DNA of 64,000 bases from Urophycis tenuis (taxonomy: Eukaryota > Chordata > Actinopteri > Gadiformes > Phycidae): positions 43,501 through 107,500 of the forward strand of contig JAXIVH010000015.1 in NCBI GenBank assembly GCA_036785325.1. The letters run 5' to 3'. The stretch's first letter is position 1. The number at the start of each line of letters is the position of its first letter. The position numbers and the translations under genes were made by a program. Shown piece by piece: positions 22,061-35,540 of the stretch. The notes below the pieces were generated by a model. The model worked only from the letters and a program-made list of their open reading frames with translations. It had not been told where the DNA came from and did not search any database.

Positions 22061-22461
22061 CTTTATAAAAAAAAAATAATAATAAATAAATCACAACAGA
22101 CCCCCCCCCCCCATCACTGAGGCAGGAATGGAAATTACTAGCCACCCCGGGTGTGGGCTTTATACAAAAAATAATAAAATAAAATAAAAAAAAAAATAAA
22201 AAAATAAAAATTCAAAACAGACCCCCACCCATCACTGAGCCAGGATTGGAAATTTCTAGCCACCTCTGGTGTGGGTTTTATAAAAATAAAAAAAATAAAA
22301 AATAATAACAGACCCCCCCCCCCCCATCACTGAGCCAGGATTGGAAATTTCTAGCCAGCCCGGGTGTGGGCTTTATAAAAAAAAAAAAAAAAAAATCATA
22401 ACAGACCCCACCCCCATCACTGAGCCAGGATTGGAAATTTCTAGCCACCCCGGGGGTGGGC
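22061..22461 (+). repeat. 401-bp tandem repeat, copy 1
   Basis: Linker of AATAATAATAAATAAATCACAAC, a GGCAGGAATGG unit with AATTACTAG, ATACAAAAAATAATAAAATAAAATAAA-type long linker, CCTCTGGTGTGGGTTTT (22262) and CAGCCCGGG. The next 401 bp repeat this. Confidence 0.9.
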
Positions 22462-22862
22462 TTTATAAAAAAAAAATAATAATAAATAAATCACAACAGA
22501 CCCCCCCCCCCCCATCACTGAGGCAGGAATGGAAATTACTAGCCACCCCGGGTGTGGGCTTTATACAAAAAATAATAAAATAAAATAAAATAAAAAATAA
22601 AAAAATAAAAATTCAAAACAGACCCCCACCCATCACTGAGCCAGGATTGGAAATTTCTAGCCACCTCTGGTGTGGGTTTTATAAAAATAAAAAAAATAAA
22701 AAATCATAACAGACCCCCCCCCCCCATCACTGAGCCAGGATTGGAAATTTCTAGCCAGCCCGGGTGTGGGCTTTATAAAAAAAAAAAAAAAAAAATCATA
22801 ACAGACCCCACCCCCATCACTGAGCCAGGATTGGAAATTTCTAGCCACCCGGGTGTGGGCTT
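22462..22862 (+). repeat. 401-bp tandem repeat, copy 2
   Basis: Offset 401 from copy 1, with CCTCTGGTG at 22663. The copies differ by small linker changes (TAATAACAG against TCATAACAG after the CTCTGG unit). Confidence 0.9.
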
Positions 22863-23607
22863 TATAAAAAATAAAAAAAAATCATAACAGACCCCCCCCC
22901 CCCCCATCATGGAGCCAGGATTTGAAATTTCTAGCCATCCCGGGGGTGGGCTTTATAAAAAAAAAATAAAATAAAAAAATCATAACAGACCCCGACCCCA
23001 TCACTGAGCAAGGATCGGAAATTTCTAGACACCCCGGGTGTGGGCTTTATGAAAAAAAAATAAAAAAAAAATCATAACAGACCCCCCCCCACCCCCATCA
23101 CTGAGCCAGGATTTGAAATTTCTAGCCACCCCGGGGGTGGGCTTTATAAAAAAATAATAAAAAAAACAAATTCTTAACAGACCCCCCCCCCCCATCACAG
23201 AGCCAGGATTGGAAATTTCTAGCCACCCCGGGGGTGGGCTTTATAAAAAATAAAAATAAAATAAAATCACAACAGACCCCCCCCCCCCATCACTGAGGCA
23301 GGATTGGAAGTTTCTAGCCACCCCGGGTGTGGGCTTTATAAAAAATAAAAAAATAAAAAATCATAACAGACCCCACCCCCATCACTGAGCCAGGATTGGA
23401 AATTTCTAGCCAGCCCGGGTGTGGGCTTTATAAAAAAAAAAAAAAAAAAATCATAACAGACCCCACCCCCATCACTGAGCCAGGATTGGAAATTTCTAGC
23501 CAGCCCGGGTGTGGGCTTTATAAAAAAAAAAAAAAAAAAATCATAACAGACCCCACCCCCATCACTGAGCCAGGATTGGAAATTTCTAGCCACCCGGGTG
23601 TGGGCTT
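22863..23607 (+). repeat. 745-bp repeat, copy 1, with tandem CAGCCCGGG units
   Basis: Marked by CATCATGGAGCC (22905), CCATCCCGGGGG, spacer ACCCCGACCCC, GAGCAAGGATCGG and GGGCTTTATGAAAA. At 23408-23587 it contains two successive identical 90-bp CAGCCCGGG monomers, a perfect single-unit duplication that the second copy lacks. Confidence 0.88.
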
Positions 23608-24150
23608 TATAAAAAATAAAAAAAAATCATAACAGACCCCCCCCCCCCCCATCATGGAGCCAGGATTTGAAATTTCTAGCCATCCCGGGGGTGGGCTTTA
23701 TAAAAAAAAAATAAAATAAAAAAATCATAACAGACCCCGACCCCATCACTGAGCAAGGATCGGAAATTTCTAGACACCCCGGGTGTGGGCTTTATGAAAA
23801 AAAAATAAAAAAAAAATCATAACAGACCCCCCCCCACCCCCATCACTGAGCCAGGATTTGAAATTTCTAGCCACCCCGGGGGTGGGCTTTATAAAAAAAT
23901 AATAAAAAAAACAAATTCTTAACAGACCCCCCCCCCCCATCACAGAGCCAGGATTGGAAATTTCTAGCCACCCCGGGGGTGGGCTTTATAAAAAATAAAA
24001 ATAAAATAAAATCACAACAGACCCCCCCCCCCCATCACTGAGGCAGGATTGGAAGTTTCTAGCCACCCCGGGTGTGGGCTTTATAAAAAATAAAAAAATA
24101 AAAAATCATAACAGACCCCACCCCCATCACTGAGCCAGGATTGGAAATTT
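23608..24150 (+). repeat. 745-bp repeat, copy 2 (shorter)
   Basis: CATCATGGAGCC is at 23650. It is colinear with copy 1 until about 24150, where copy 1 goes to CAGCCCGGG units and this copy goes to an AACCCGGG unit with TAAAATAAAAATAAA linker. Its last 180 bases also match the start of the window. Confidence 0.87.
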
Positions 24151-24234
24151 CTAGCCAACCCGGGTGTGGGCTTTATAAAATAAAAATAAAAATAAAAAAT
24201 CATAACAGACCCCACCCCCATCACAGAGCCAGGA

Positions 24235-25700
24235 TTGGAAATGTCTAGCCACCCCGGGTGTGGGCTTGATAAAAAAAAAAAAAAAAAAAAATCATAACAG
24301 ACCCCACCCCCATCACTGAGCCAGGATTGGAAATTTCTAGCCACCCGGGTGTGGGCTTTATAAAAAAATAATAAAAAAATCATAACAGACCCCCCCCCCC
24401 ATCACTGAGCCAGGATTGGAAATTTCTAGCCAACCCGGGTGTGGGCTTTATAAAATAAAAATAAAAATAAAAAATCATAACAGACCCCACCCCCATCACT
24501 GAGTCAGGATTGGAAATTTCTAGCCACCCCGGGTGTGGGCTTTATAAAAAAAAAAAAAAAAAATTAAAAATCATAACAGACCCCACCACCATCACAGAGC
24601 CAGGATTGGAAATTTCTAGCCACCCCGGGGGTGGGCTTTATAAAAAAAAATAAAATAAAAAAAAATCACAACAGACCCCCCCCCCCCATCACTGAGCCAG
24701 GATTGGAAATTTCTAGCCACCCTGGTGTTGGCTTTATAAAAAAAAAAAAAAAAAAATCATAACAGACCCCCCCCTCCCCCCATCACTGAGCCAGGATTGG
24801 AAATTTCTAGCCACCCCGGGTGTGGGCTTTATAAAAAAAAAATAAAAAAATTAAAAATCATAACAGACCCCACCCCCATCACAGAGCCAGGATTGGAAAT
24901 TTCTAGCCACCCCGGGTGTGGGCTTTATAAAAAAAAAATAAAAAAATTAAAAATCATAACAGACCCCCCCCCCATCACTGAGCCAGGATTGGAACTTTCT
25001 AGCCACCCCGGGTGTGGGCTTTATGAAAAAAAAAATTAAAAAAAATCATAACAGACCCCCCCTACCCCCATCACTGAGCCAGGATTTGAAATTTCTAGCC
25101 ACCCCGGGGGTGGGCTTTATAAAAAAATAATAAAAAAAACAAATTCTTAACAGACCCCCCCCCCATTACTGAGCCAGGATTGGAAATGTCTAGCCACCCC
25201 GGGTGTGGGCTTGATAAAAAAAGAAAAATAAGAAAAAATCTTAACAGACCCCCCCCCCATCACAGAGCCAGGATTGGAAATTTCTAGCCACCCCGGGGGT
25301 GGGCTTTATAAAAAATAAAAATAAAATAAAATCACAACAGACCCTCCCCCCATCACTGAGGCAGGATTGGAAATTTCTAGCCACCCCGGGTGTGGGCTTT
25401 ATAAAAAAAAAAATAAAAAAAAATCATAACAGACCCCACCCCCATCACTGAGCCAGGATTGGAAATTTCTAGCCACCCGGGTGTGGGCTTTATAAAAAAA
25501 AATAAAATAAAAAAAAATCACAACAGACCCCCCCCCCCCATCACTGAGCCAGGATTGGAAATTTCTAGCCACCCGGGTGTTGGCTTTATAAAAAAAAAAA
25601 AAAAAAATCATAACAGACCCCCCCCCTCCCCCCATCACTGAGCCAGGACTGGAAATTTCTAGCCACCCCGGGTGTGGGCTTTATAAAAAAAAAATAAAAA
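24235..25700 (+). repeat. Segment duplicated 23.19 kb away (copy 2)
   Basis: Partner of 1050-2520. It shares the rare CCACCACCATC, CTGGTGTTGGC, CCCCCCTACCCCC, AAGAAAAATAAG and AGGACTGG marks in order. Small differences include a C run broken by T (CCCTCCCCC, about 25343) that is unbroken in copy 1. No gene. Confidence 0.9.
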
Positions 25701-25835
25701 AAATAAAAATCATAACAGACCCCACCCCCATCACAGAGCCAGGATTGGAAATTTCTAGCCACCCCGGGTGTGGGCTTTATAAAAAAAAAATAAAAAAATT
25801 AAAAATCATAACAGACCCCACCCCCATCACAGAGC

Positions 25836-26144
25836 CAGGATTGGAAATGTCTAGCCACCCCGGGTGTGGGCTTTAGAAAAAAAAAAAAAAAAAAAAATCA
25901 CAACAGACCCCCCCCATCACTGAGCCAGGATTGGAACTTTCTAGCCACCCCAGGTGTGGGCTTTATAAAAAATAAAAAAATAAAAATCATAACAGACCCC
26001 CCCCCCGACCCCCATCACTGAGCCAGGATTGGAAATGACTAGCCACCCCGGGTGTGGGCTTGATAAAAAAAAAATAATAATAAAAAATCATAACAGACCC
26101 CCCCCCCCCCCCCCCCCCCCATCACAGAGCCAGGATCACAGAGC
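25836..26144 (+). repeat. 309-bp tandem trimer, copy 1
   Basis: Three monomers: AAATGTCTAG with GGGCTTTAGAAAA, GGAACTTTC with CCCAGGTG, and AAATGACTAG G-type with a 23-C run (26098-26120) and the 14-bp duplication. Repeated 309 bp downstream. Confidence 0.9.
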
Positions 26145-26453
26145 CAGGATTGGAAATGTCTAGCCACCCCGGGTGTGGGCTTTAGAAAAAAAAAAAAAAA
26201 AAAAAATCACAACAGACCCCCCCCATCACTGAGCCAGGATTGGAACTTTCTAGCCACCCCAGGTGTGGGCTTTATAAAAAATAAAAAAATAAAAATCATA
26301 ACAGACCCCCCCCCCGACCCCCATCACTGAGCCAGGATTGGAAATGACTAGCCACCCCGGGTGTGGGCTTGATAAAAAAAAAATAATAATAAAAAATCAT
26401 AACAGACCCCCCCCCCCCCCCCCCCCCCCATCACAGAGCCAGGATCACAGAGC
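26145..26453 (+). repeat. 309-bp tandem trimer, copy 2
   Basis: Near-identical to copy 1, again with a 23-C run (26407-26429) and the 14-bp duplication (26430-26457). The breakpoint lies at or in the duplicated ATCACAGAGCCAGG, which may have guided the exchange. Confidence 0.9.
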
Positions 26454-29330
26454 CAGGATTGGAAATTTCTAGCCACCCCGGGGGTGGGCTTTATAAAAAA
26501 ATAAAAAAAATAAAAAATCACAACAGACCCCCCCACCCCATCACTGAGGCAGGATTGGAAATTTCTAGCCACCCCGGGTGTGGGCTTTATAAAAAAAATA
26601 ATAAAATTATATTAAAAAAAAATTTAAAAAATCATAACAGACCCCCCCCCCATCACTGAGCCAGGATTGGAAATTTCTAGCCACCAGGGGTGTGGGCTTT
26701 ATAAAAAAATAAATAAATAAATCATAACAGAACCCACCCTCATCACTGAGCCAGGATTGGAAATTTCTAGCCACCCGGGTGTGGGCTTTATAAAAAAAAA
26801 AAAAAAAAATCATAACAGACACCCCCCCCCCCATCACTGAGCCAGGATTGGAAATTTCTAGCCACCCCGGGTGTGGGCTTTATAAAAAAAAAATGAAAAA
26901 AAAAAAATTCATAGCAGACCCCCCCCATTACTGAGCCAAGATTGGAAATGTCTAGCCACCCCGGGTGTGGGCTTGATAAAAAAAAAAAAATAAAAAAAAA
27001 TCATAACAGACCCCCCCCCCCCCCATCACAGAGCCAGGATTGGAAATTTCTAGCCACCCCGGGGGTGGGCTTTATAAAAAAAAATAAAATAAAAATAAAT
27101 CACAACAGACCCCCCCCCCCCCCATCACTGAGGCAGGATTGGAAATTACTAGCCACCCCGGGTGTGGGCTTTATACAAAAAATAATAAAATAAAAAAAAA
27201 TAAAAAATAAAAAAATAAAAATTCATAACAGACCCCCACCCATCACTGAGCCAGGATTGGAAATTTCTAGCCACCCGGGTGTGGGCTTTATAGAAAATAA
27301 AAAAAAATCATAACAGACCCCCTCCCCCCATCACTGAGCCAGGATTTGTAATTTCTAGCCACCCCGGGGGTGGGCTTTATAAAAAAAAAATAAAATAAAA
27401 AAGTCATAACAGACCCCGACCCCATCACTGAGCCAGGATCGGAAATTTCTAGACACCCCGGGGGTGGGCTTTATAAAAAAAAATAAAATAAAAAAAAATC
27501 ACAACAGACCCCCCCCATCACTGAGCCAGGATTGGAACTTTCTAGCCACCCCGGGTGTGGGCTTAATAAAAAAAAAAAAAAAAAAAATCATAACAGACCC
27601 CCCCCCCCCAACCCCATCACTGAGCCAGGATTGGAAATTTCTAGCCACCCCGGGTGTGGGCTTTATAAAAAAAAAAAAAAAAAATCATAACAGACCCCAC
27701 CCCCATCACTGAGCCAGGATTGGAAATTTCTAGCCACCCCGGGGGTGGGCTTTATAAAATAAAAAAAAATTAAATAAAAAAATAAAAATTCATAACAGAC
27801 CCCCACCCATTACTGAGCCAGGATTGGAAATTTCTAGCCGACCCGGGTGTGGGCTTTATAAAAAATAAAAAAATAAAAAATCATAACAAATCCCCCACCA
27901 TCACTGAATCAGGATTGGAAATTTCTAGCCAACCCGGGTGTGGGCTTTATAAAAAAAATAAAAAAATAAAAAATCATAACAGACCCCACCCCCATCACAG
28001 AGTCAGGATTGGAAATTTCTAGCCACCCCGGGGTGGGCTTTATAAAAAATAAAAAAAATAAAAATCATAACACACCCCACCCCCATCACTGAGCCAGGAT
28101 TGGAAATTTCTAGCCACCCGGGTGTGGGCTTTATAAAAAAAAAAAAAAAAAAATCATAACAGACCCCCCCCCCCATCACAGAGTCAGGATTGGAAATTTC
28201 TAGCCACCCCGGGGTGGGCTTTATAAAATAAAAAAATAAATAAAAAAATCATAACAGACCCCACCCCCATCACTGAGCCAGGATTGGAAATTTCTAGCCA
28301 CCCGGGTGTGGGCTTTATGTAAAAAAAAAAAAAAAAAATCATAACAGACCCCCCCCCCCCCCCCATCACTGAGCCAGGATTGGAAATTTCTAGCCAACCC
28401 GGGTGTGGGCTTTATAAAATAAAAATAAAAATAAAAAATCATAACAGACCCCACCCCCATCACAGAGCCAGGATTGGAAATTTCTAGCCACCCCGGGGGT
28501 GGTCTTTATAAAATAAAAAAAAATAAAAAAAAATCACAACAGACCCCCCCCCCCCCATCACTGAGCCAGGATTGGAAATTTCTAGCCACCCGGGTGTGGG
28601 CTTTATAAAAAAAAATAAAAAAAAATCATAACAGACCCCACCCCCATCACTGAGCCAGGATCGGAAATTTCTAGCCACCCCAGGTGTGGGCTTTATAAAA
28701 AAAAAATAAAAAAATTAAAAATCATAACAGACCCCACCCCCATCACAGAGCCAGGATTGGAAATTTCTAGCCACCCCGGGGGTGGGCTTTATAAAAAAAA
28801 AAATAAAAAAAATCATAACAGACCCCCCCCGACCCCCATCACTGAGCCAGGATTGGAAATTTCTAGCCACCCCGGGTGTGGGCTTTATAAAAAAATAATA
28901 AAAAAAACAAATTCATAACAGACCCCCCCATTACTGAGCCAGGATTGGAAATGACTAGCCACCCCGGGTGTGGGCTTGATAAAAAAAAAAATAATAATAA
29001 AAAATCATAACAGACCCCCCCCCCCCCCATCACAGAGCCAGGATCACAGAGCCAGGTTTGGAAATTTCTAGCCACCCCGGGGGTGGGCTTTATAAAAAAA
29101 AAAAAAAAAAAAAAAATCACAACAGACCCCCCCACCCCATCATTGAGGCAGGATTGGAAATTTCTAGCCACCCCGGGTGTGGGCTTTATAAAAAAAAATA
29201 ATAAAATTATATAAAAAAAAAATTAAAAAAATCATAATAGACCCCCCCCCCATCACTGAGCCAGGATTGGAAATTTCTAGACACCAGGGTAGTGGGCTTT
29301 ATAAAAAAAAAAATTATAATAAATCATAAC
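26454..29330 (+). repeat. Mixed monomers with two further copies of the G-type cassette
   Basis: 26.45-27.2 kb is colinear with 19.7-20.45 and 21.45-22.2 kb (CCACCAGGGGTG, AGAACCC spacer, AAATGAAAA linker, G-type unit). 27.2-28.86 kb holds three-C units, the ACCCCGACCCC spacer, a CCGACCCGGG unit (about 27839) and AACCCGGG units. 28.86-29.33 kb again carries the AACAAATTC linker, AAATGACTAG and the 14-bp duplication (29029-29056). No gene. Confidence 0.8.
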
Positions 29331-32300
29331 AGAACCCACCCCCAATCACTGAGCCAGGATTGGAAATTTCTAGCCACCCCGGGTGTGGGCTTTATAAAAA
29401 AAATAAAAAAATAAAAAATCATAACAGACCCCACCCCCATCACAGAGTCAGGATTGGAAATTTCTAGCCACCCCGGGGGTGGGCTTTATAAAAAAAATGA
29501 AATAAAAAAAAATCACAACAGACCCCACCCCCATCACTGAGCCAGGATTGGAAATTTTTAGCCACCCCGGGTGAGGGCTTTATAAAAAAAATATTAAAAA
29601 ATTAAAAATCAAAACAGACCCCACCCCCATCACAGAGCCAGGATTGGAAATTTCTAGCCACCCCGGGGGTGGTCTTTATAAAAAAAAATAAAATAAAAAA
29701 AAATCACAACAGACCCCCCCCCCCCATCACTGAGCCAGGATTGGAAATTTCTAGCCACCCGGGTGTGGGCTTTATAAAAAAAAAAAAAAAAATCATAACA
29801 GACCCCCCCCCTCCCCCCATCACTGAGCCAGGATTGGAAATTTCTAGCCACCCCGGGTGTGGGCTTTATAAAAAAATAATAAAAAAAACAAATTCATAAC
29901 AGACCCCCCCATTACTGAGCCAGGATTGGAAATGACTAGCCAACCCGGGGGTGGGCTTTATAAAAAAATAAAAATAAAATAAAATCATAACAGACCCCAC
30001 CCCCATCACAGAGCCAGGATTGGAAATTTCTAGCCACCCCGGGGGTGGGCTTTATAAAAAAAAAAAAAAAATTATTTTAAAAAAAAATTAAAAAAAATCA
30101 TAACAGACCCCCCCCCCATCACTGAGCCAGGATTGGAAATTTCTAGCCACCCCAGGTTTGGGCTTTATAAAAAATAAAAAAAATAAAAATCATAACAGAC
30201 CCCACCCCCATCAATGAGCCAGGATTGGAAATTTCTAGCCACCCGGGTGTGGGCTTTATAAAAAAAAATAAAAAAAATCATAACAGACCCCCCCCCCATC
30301 ACTGAGCCAGGATTGGAAATTTCTAGCCACCCGGGTGTGGGCTTTATAAAAAAAAAAAAAAATTATTTAAAAAAAAAAAATTAAAAAAATCATAACAGAC
30401 CCCCCCCCATCACTGAGCCAGGATTGGAAATTTCTAGCCACCCCGGGTGTGGGCTTTATAAAAAAAAAAAAAAAAAAAATCATAACAGACCCCACCCCGA
30501 TCACTGAGCCAGGATTGGAAATTTCTAGCCACCCGGGTGTGGGCTTTATAAAAAAAAATAAAAAAAATCATAACAGACCCCCCCCCCCATCACTGAGCCA
30601 GGATTGGAAATTTCTAGCCACCCCGGGTGTGGGCTTTATAAAAAAATAATAAAAATAAAAAATCATAAGAGACCCAACCCCCATCACTGAGCCAGGATTG
30701 GAAATTTCTAGCCACCCTGGTGTGGGCTTTATAAAAAAAATAAATAAATAAAAAAATCATAACAGACCCCACCCCCATCACTGAGCCAGGATTGGAAATT
30801 TCTAGCCACCCCGGGTGTGGGCTTTATAAAAAAAAAAAAAAAAAAAAATCATAACAGACCCCACCCCCATCACTGAGCCAGGATTGGAAATTTCTAGACA
30901 CCCGGGTGTGGGCTTTATAAAAAAAATAAATAAATAAAAAATCATAAGAGACCCAACCCCCATCACTGAGCCAGGATTGGAAATTTCTAGCCACCCCGGG
31001 GGTGGGCTTTATAAAAAAAAATAAATAAAAAAAAAATCACAACAGACCCCCCCCCATCACTGAGCCAGGATTGGAACTTTCTAGCCACCCCGGGTGTGGG
31101 CTTTATAAAAAAAAAAATGAAAAAAAATCATAACAGACTCCCCCCCCACCCACATCACTGAGCCAGGAATCGAAATTTCTAGCCCCCCGGGTGTGGGCTT
31201 TAAAAAAAATAATAAAAAAAACAAATTCATAACAGACCCCCCCCCCCATTACTGAGCCAGGATTGGAAATGACTAGCCACCCCGGGTGTGGGCTTTATAA
31301 AAAAAAAAAAAAAAAAAAAATCATAACAGACCCCCCCCCCCCCCCCATCACAGAGCCAGGATTGGACATTTCTAGCAACCCCGGGGTTGGGCTTTATAAA
31401 AAAAAAAAAAAAAAAAAAATCACAACAGACCCCCCCCCCCCCCCATCACTGAGCCAGGATTGGAACTTTCTAGCCACCCCGGGTGTGGGCTTTATAAAAA
31501 AAAAAATAATAAAAAATCATAACAGACCCCATCCCCATCACTGAGCCAGGATTTGAAATTTCTAGCCACCCCGGGTCTGGGCTTTATAAAAAAAAAAAAA
31601 AAAAATTAAAAATCATAACCTACCCCACCCCCATCACAGAGCCAGGATTGGAAATTTCTAGCCACCCCGGGGATGGGCTTTATAAAAAAAAATAAAATAA
31701 AATAAAATCACAACAGACCCCCCCCCCATCACTGAGCCAGGATTGGAACTTTCTAGCCACCCCGGGTGTGGGCTTTATAAAAAAAAAAAAAAAAAAAATC
31801 ATAACAGACCCCCCCCCACCCCCATCACTGAGCCAGGATTGGAAATTTCTAGCCACCCCGGGTTTGGGCTTTATAAAAAAATAATAAAAAAAACAAATTC
31901 ATAACAGACCCCCCCCATTACTGAGCCAGGATTGGAAATGACTAGCCACCCCGGGTGTGGGCTTGATAAAAAAATAAAAAAAATAAAAAATCACAACAGA
32001 CCCCCCCCCCCCCATCACTGAGGCAGGATTGGAAATTTCTAGCCACCTCGGGTGTGGGCTTTATACAAAAAATAATCAAATAAAAAAAAATAAAAAATAA
32101 AAAAATAAAAATTCATAACAGACCCCCACCCATCACTGAGCCAGGATTGGAAATTTCTAGCCACCTCTGGTGTGGGCTTTATAAAAAAAAAAAAATTAAA
32201 AAATCATAACAGACCCCCCCCCCCCCATCACTGAGCCAGGATTGGAAATTTCTAGCCAGCCCGGGTGTGGGCTTTATAAAAAAAAAAAAAAAAAAAAAAT

Positions 32301-34650
32301 CATTACAGACCCCACCCCCATCACTGAGCCAGGATTGGAAATTTCTAGCCACCCGGGTGTGGGCTTTATAAAAAAAATAATAAAATTATTTAAAAAAAAA
32401 AATTAAAAAATCATAACAGACCCCCACCCCCCATCACTGAGCCAGGATTGGAAATTTCTAGCCACCCCGGGGGTGGGCTTTATAAAAAAAAATAAAAAAA
32501 TAAAAAATCACAACAGACCCCCCCCCCCCCATCACTGAGCCAGGATTGGAACTTTCTAGCCACCCCGGGTGTGGGCTTTATAAAAAAAAAAAAAAAAAAA
32601 ATTCATAACAGACCCCACCCCCATCACTGAGCCAGGATTGGAAATTTCTAGCCACCCGGGTGTGGGCTTTATAAAAAAAAAAAAAAAAAAATCATAACAG
32701 ACCCATCCCCCCCCATCACAGAGCCAGGATTGGAAATTTCTAGCCACCCCGGGGGTGGGCTTTATAAAAAAATAAAAATAAAATAAAATCACAACAGACC
32801 CCCCCCCCCCATCACTGAGGCAGGATTGGAAATTTCTAGCCACCCCGGGTGTGGGCTTTATAAAAAAAAAAAAAAAAAAAAATCATAACAGACCCCACCC
32901 CCATCACTGAGCCAGGATTGGAAATTTCTAGCCACCCGGGTGTGGGCTTTATAAAAAAAAAAAAAAAAAAATCATAACAGACCCCACCCCCATCACTGAG
33001 CTAGGATTGGAACTTTCTAGCCACCCCGGGTGTGGGCTTTATGAAAAAAAAAAAAAAAAAAATTATAACAGACCCCCCCCACCCCCATCACTGAGCCAGG
33101 ATTTGAAATTTCTAGCCACCCCGGTGGTGGGCTTTATAAAAAAATAATTAAAAAAACAAATTCTTAACAGACCCCCCCCCCATTACTGAGCCAGGATTGG
33201 AAATGTCTAGCCACCCCGGGTGTGGGCTTGATAAAAAAAATAAAATAAAATAAAATCACAACAGACCCCCCCCCCCCCCCCCCATCACTGAGGCAGGATT
33301 GGAAATTTCTAGCCACCACGGGTGAGGGCTTTATAAAAAAAAAAAATTAAAAAAATCATAACAGACCCCACCCGCATCACTGAGCCAGGATTGGACATTT
33401 CTAGCCACCCCGGGTGTGGGCTTTATAAAAAAAATAATAAAATTATTTAAAAAAAAAAAATAAAAAATCATAACAGACCCCCCCCCCCATCACTGAGCCA
33501 GGATTGGAAATTTCTAGCCACCCCGGGGGTGGGCTTTATAAAAAAAAATAAAAAAATAAAAAATCACAACAGACCCCCCCCCCCCATCACTGAGCCAGGA
33601 TTGGAACTTTCTAGCCACCCCGGGTGTGGGCTTTATAAAAAAAAAAAAAAAAAAAAAATCATAACAGACCCCACCCCCATCACTGAGCCAGGATTGGAAA
33701 TTTCTAGCCACCCGGGTGTGGGCTTTATAAAAAAAATAATAAAATTATTAAAAAAAAAAAATTAAAAAATCATAACAGACCCCCCCCCCCCCCCCCCCCC
33801 CATCACTGAGGCCGGATTGGAAATTTATAGCCACCCCGGGTGTGGGCTTTATAAAAAAAAATATATATATATTTTAAAAAAAAAATAAAAAAAATCATAA
33901 CAGACCCCCCCCATCACTGAGCCAGGATTGGAAATTTCTAGCCACCCCGGGTGTGGGCTTTATAAAAAATAAAAAAATAAAAATTATAACAGACCCCCCC
34001 CCCCCCCATCACTGAGCCAGGATTGGAAATTTCTAGCCACCCCGGGGGTGGGCTTTATAAAAAAAAAAAAAAAAAAAAAAATCATAAGAGACCCAACCCC
34101 CATCACTTAGCCAGGATTGGAAATTTCTAGCCACCCCGGGGGTGGGCTTTATAAAAAAATAAAAAAAAATAAAAAATCACAACAGACCCCCCCCCCCCCC
34201 CCCCCCCCCATCACTGAGGCAGGATTGGAAATTTCTAGCCACCCCGGGTGTGGGCTTTATAAAAAAAAATAAACAAAAAATCATAACAGACCCCACCCCC
34301 ATCACTGAGCCAGGATTGGAAAATTCTAGCCACCCCGGGTGTGGGCTTTATAAAAAAAAAAATAAAAATAAAAAATCATAACAGACCCAACCCCCATCAC
34401 TGAGCCAGGATCGGAAATTTCTAGCCACCCCGGGTGTGGGCTTTATAAAAAAAAAGTAAAAAAATTAAAAATCAAAATAGACCCCTACCCCATCACAGAG
34501 CCAGGATTGGAAATTTCTAGACAACCCGGGGGTGGACTTTATAAAAAAAAATAATAATAATAAAAATCACAACAGACCCCCCCCCCCCAATCACTGAGCC
34601 AGGATCGGAACTTTCTAGCCACCCCGGGTGTGGGCTTTATACAAAAAATA
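29331..34650 (+). repeat. Mixed monomer region with weak higher-order structure
   Basis: About 55 monomers. I see no large tandem block. Linkers with AATTATTTAAAA occur near 30070, 30362, 32385, 33440 and 33745. A linker with (TA)n followed by T, TATATATATATTTTAAAA, is at about 33861. G-type units are near 29909, 31261, 31916 and 33181. C runs of about 22 and 23 are at 33780-33801 and 34187-34209. One unit has CCCCCCGGG in place of CCACCCGGG (about 31183). No gene. Confidence 0.78.
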
Positions 34651-35510
34651 ATAAAATAAAAAAATTAAAAAAATAAAAAAATAAAAATTCATAACAGACC
34701 CCCACCCATCACTGAGCCAGGATTGGAAATTTCTAGCCACCCCGGGTGTGGGCTTTATAAAAAAAAAATGAAAAAAAAAAAATCATAACAGAGCCCCCCC
34801 ATTACTGAGCCAGGATCGGAAATTTCTAGCCACCCCAGGTGTGGGCTTTATATAAAAAAAAAAATAATAATAATAATAATCATAAGAGACCCCCCCCCCC
34901 CCCCCATTACTCAGCCAGGATTGGAAATTTCTAGCCAACCCGGATGTGGGCTTTATAAAAAAAAAAATAAAATAAAAAAAATAAAAAATCATAAAAGACC
35001 CCCCCCACCCCCATTACTGAGCAAGTATTGGAAATTTCTAGCCACCCCGGGTGTGGGCTTAATAAAAAAAAAATAATAATAATAAAAATAAATCATAACA
35101 GACCCCACCCCCATCACTGAGCCAGGATTGGAAATTTCTAGCCACCCCCGGTGTGGGCTTTATAAAAAAAATAATAATAATAAATAAATAAAAATTCATA
35201 ACAGAACCCACCCCGATCACTGAGCCAGGATTGGAAATTTCTAGCCACCCGGGGTGTGGGCTTTATAAAAAAAAAAAAACACATAAAAATTCATAACAGA
35301 CCCCCCCCCCCCCATTACTGATCCAGGATTGGAAATTTAAAGCCACCCCGGGTGTGGGCTTTATAAAAAAAAAAATTAAAAAAAAATTCATAAGAGACCC
35401 CCCCCATTACTGAGTCAGGATTGGAAATGTCTTGCCACCCCGGGTGTGGTCTTGATAAAAAAAATAATAAATAAATCATAACAGACCCCCCATCACAGAG
35501 CCAGGATTGG

Positions 35511-35540
35511 AAATTTCTAGTGTGGGCTTTATAAAAAAAA
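35511..35540 (+). repeat. Core-deleted monomer lacking CCACCCCGGG
   Basis: TTTCTAG is joined directly to TGTGGGCTTTATAAA at 35520/35521, removing ten bases with the SmaI palindrome and its CpG. The same junction is at 38055/38056 in the duplicated block. It is the clearest loss of the conserved palindrome in the window. Confidence 0.9.

Noticed and set aside
33861..33876. Short (TA)n tracts (also near 7307 and 36367) as separate microsatellites or origins
   Set aside because: They are only 8-12 bp inside ordinary linkers, and the 36.37-kb one recurs with the 2.54-kb duplication. They look like linker variants.
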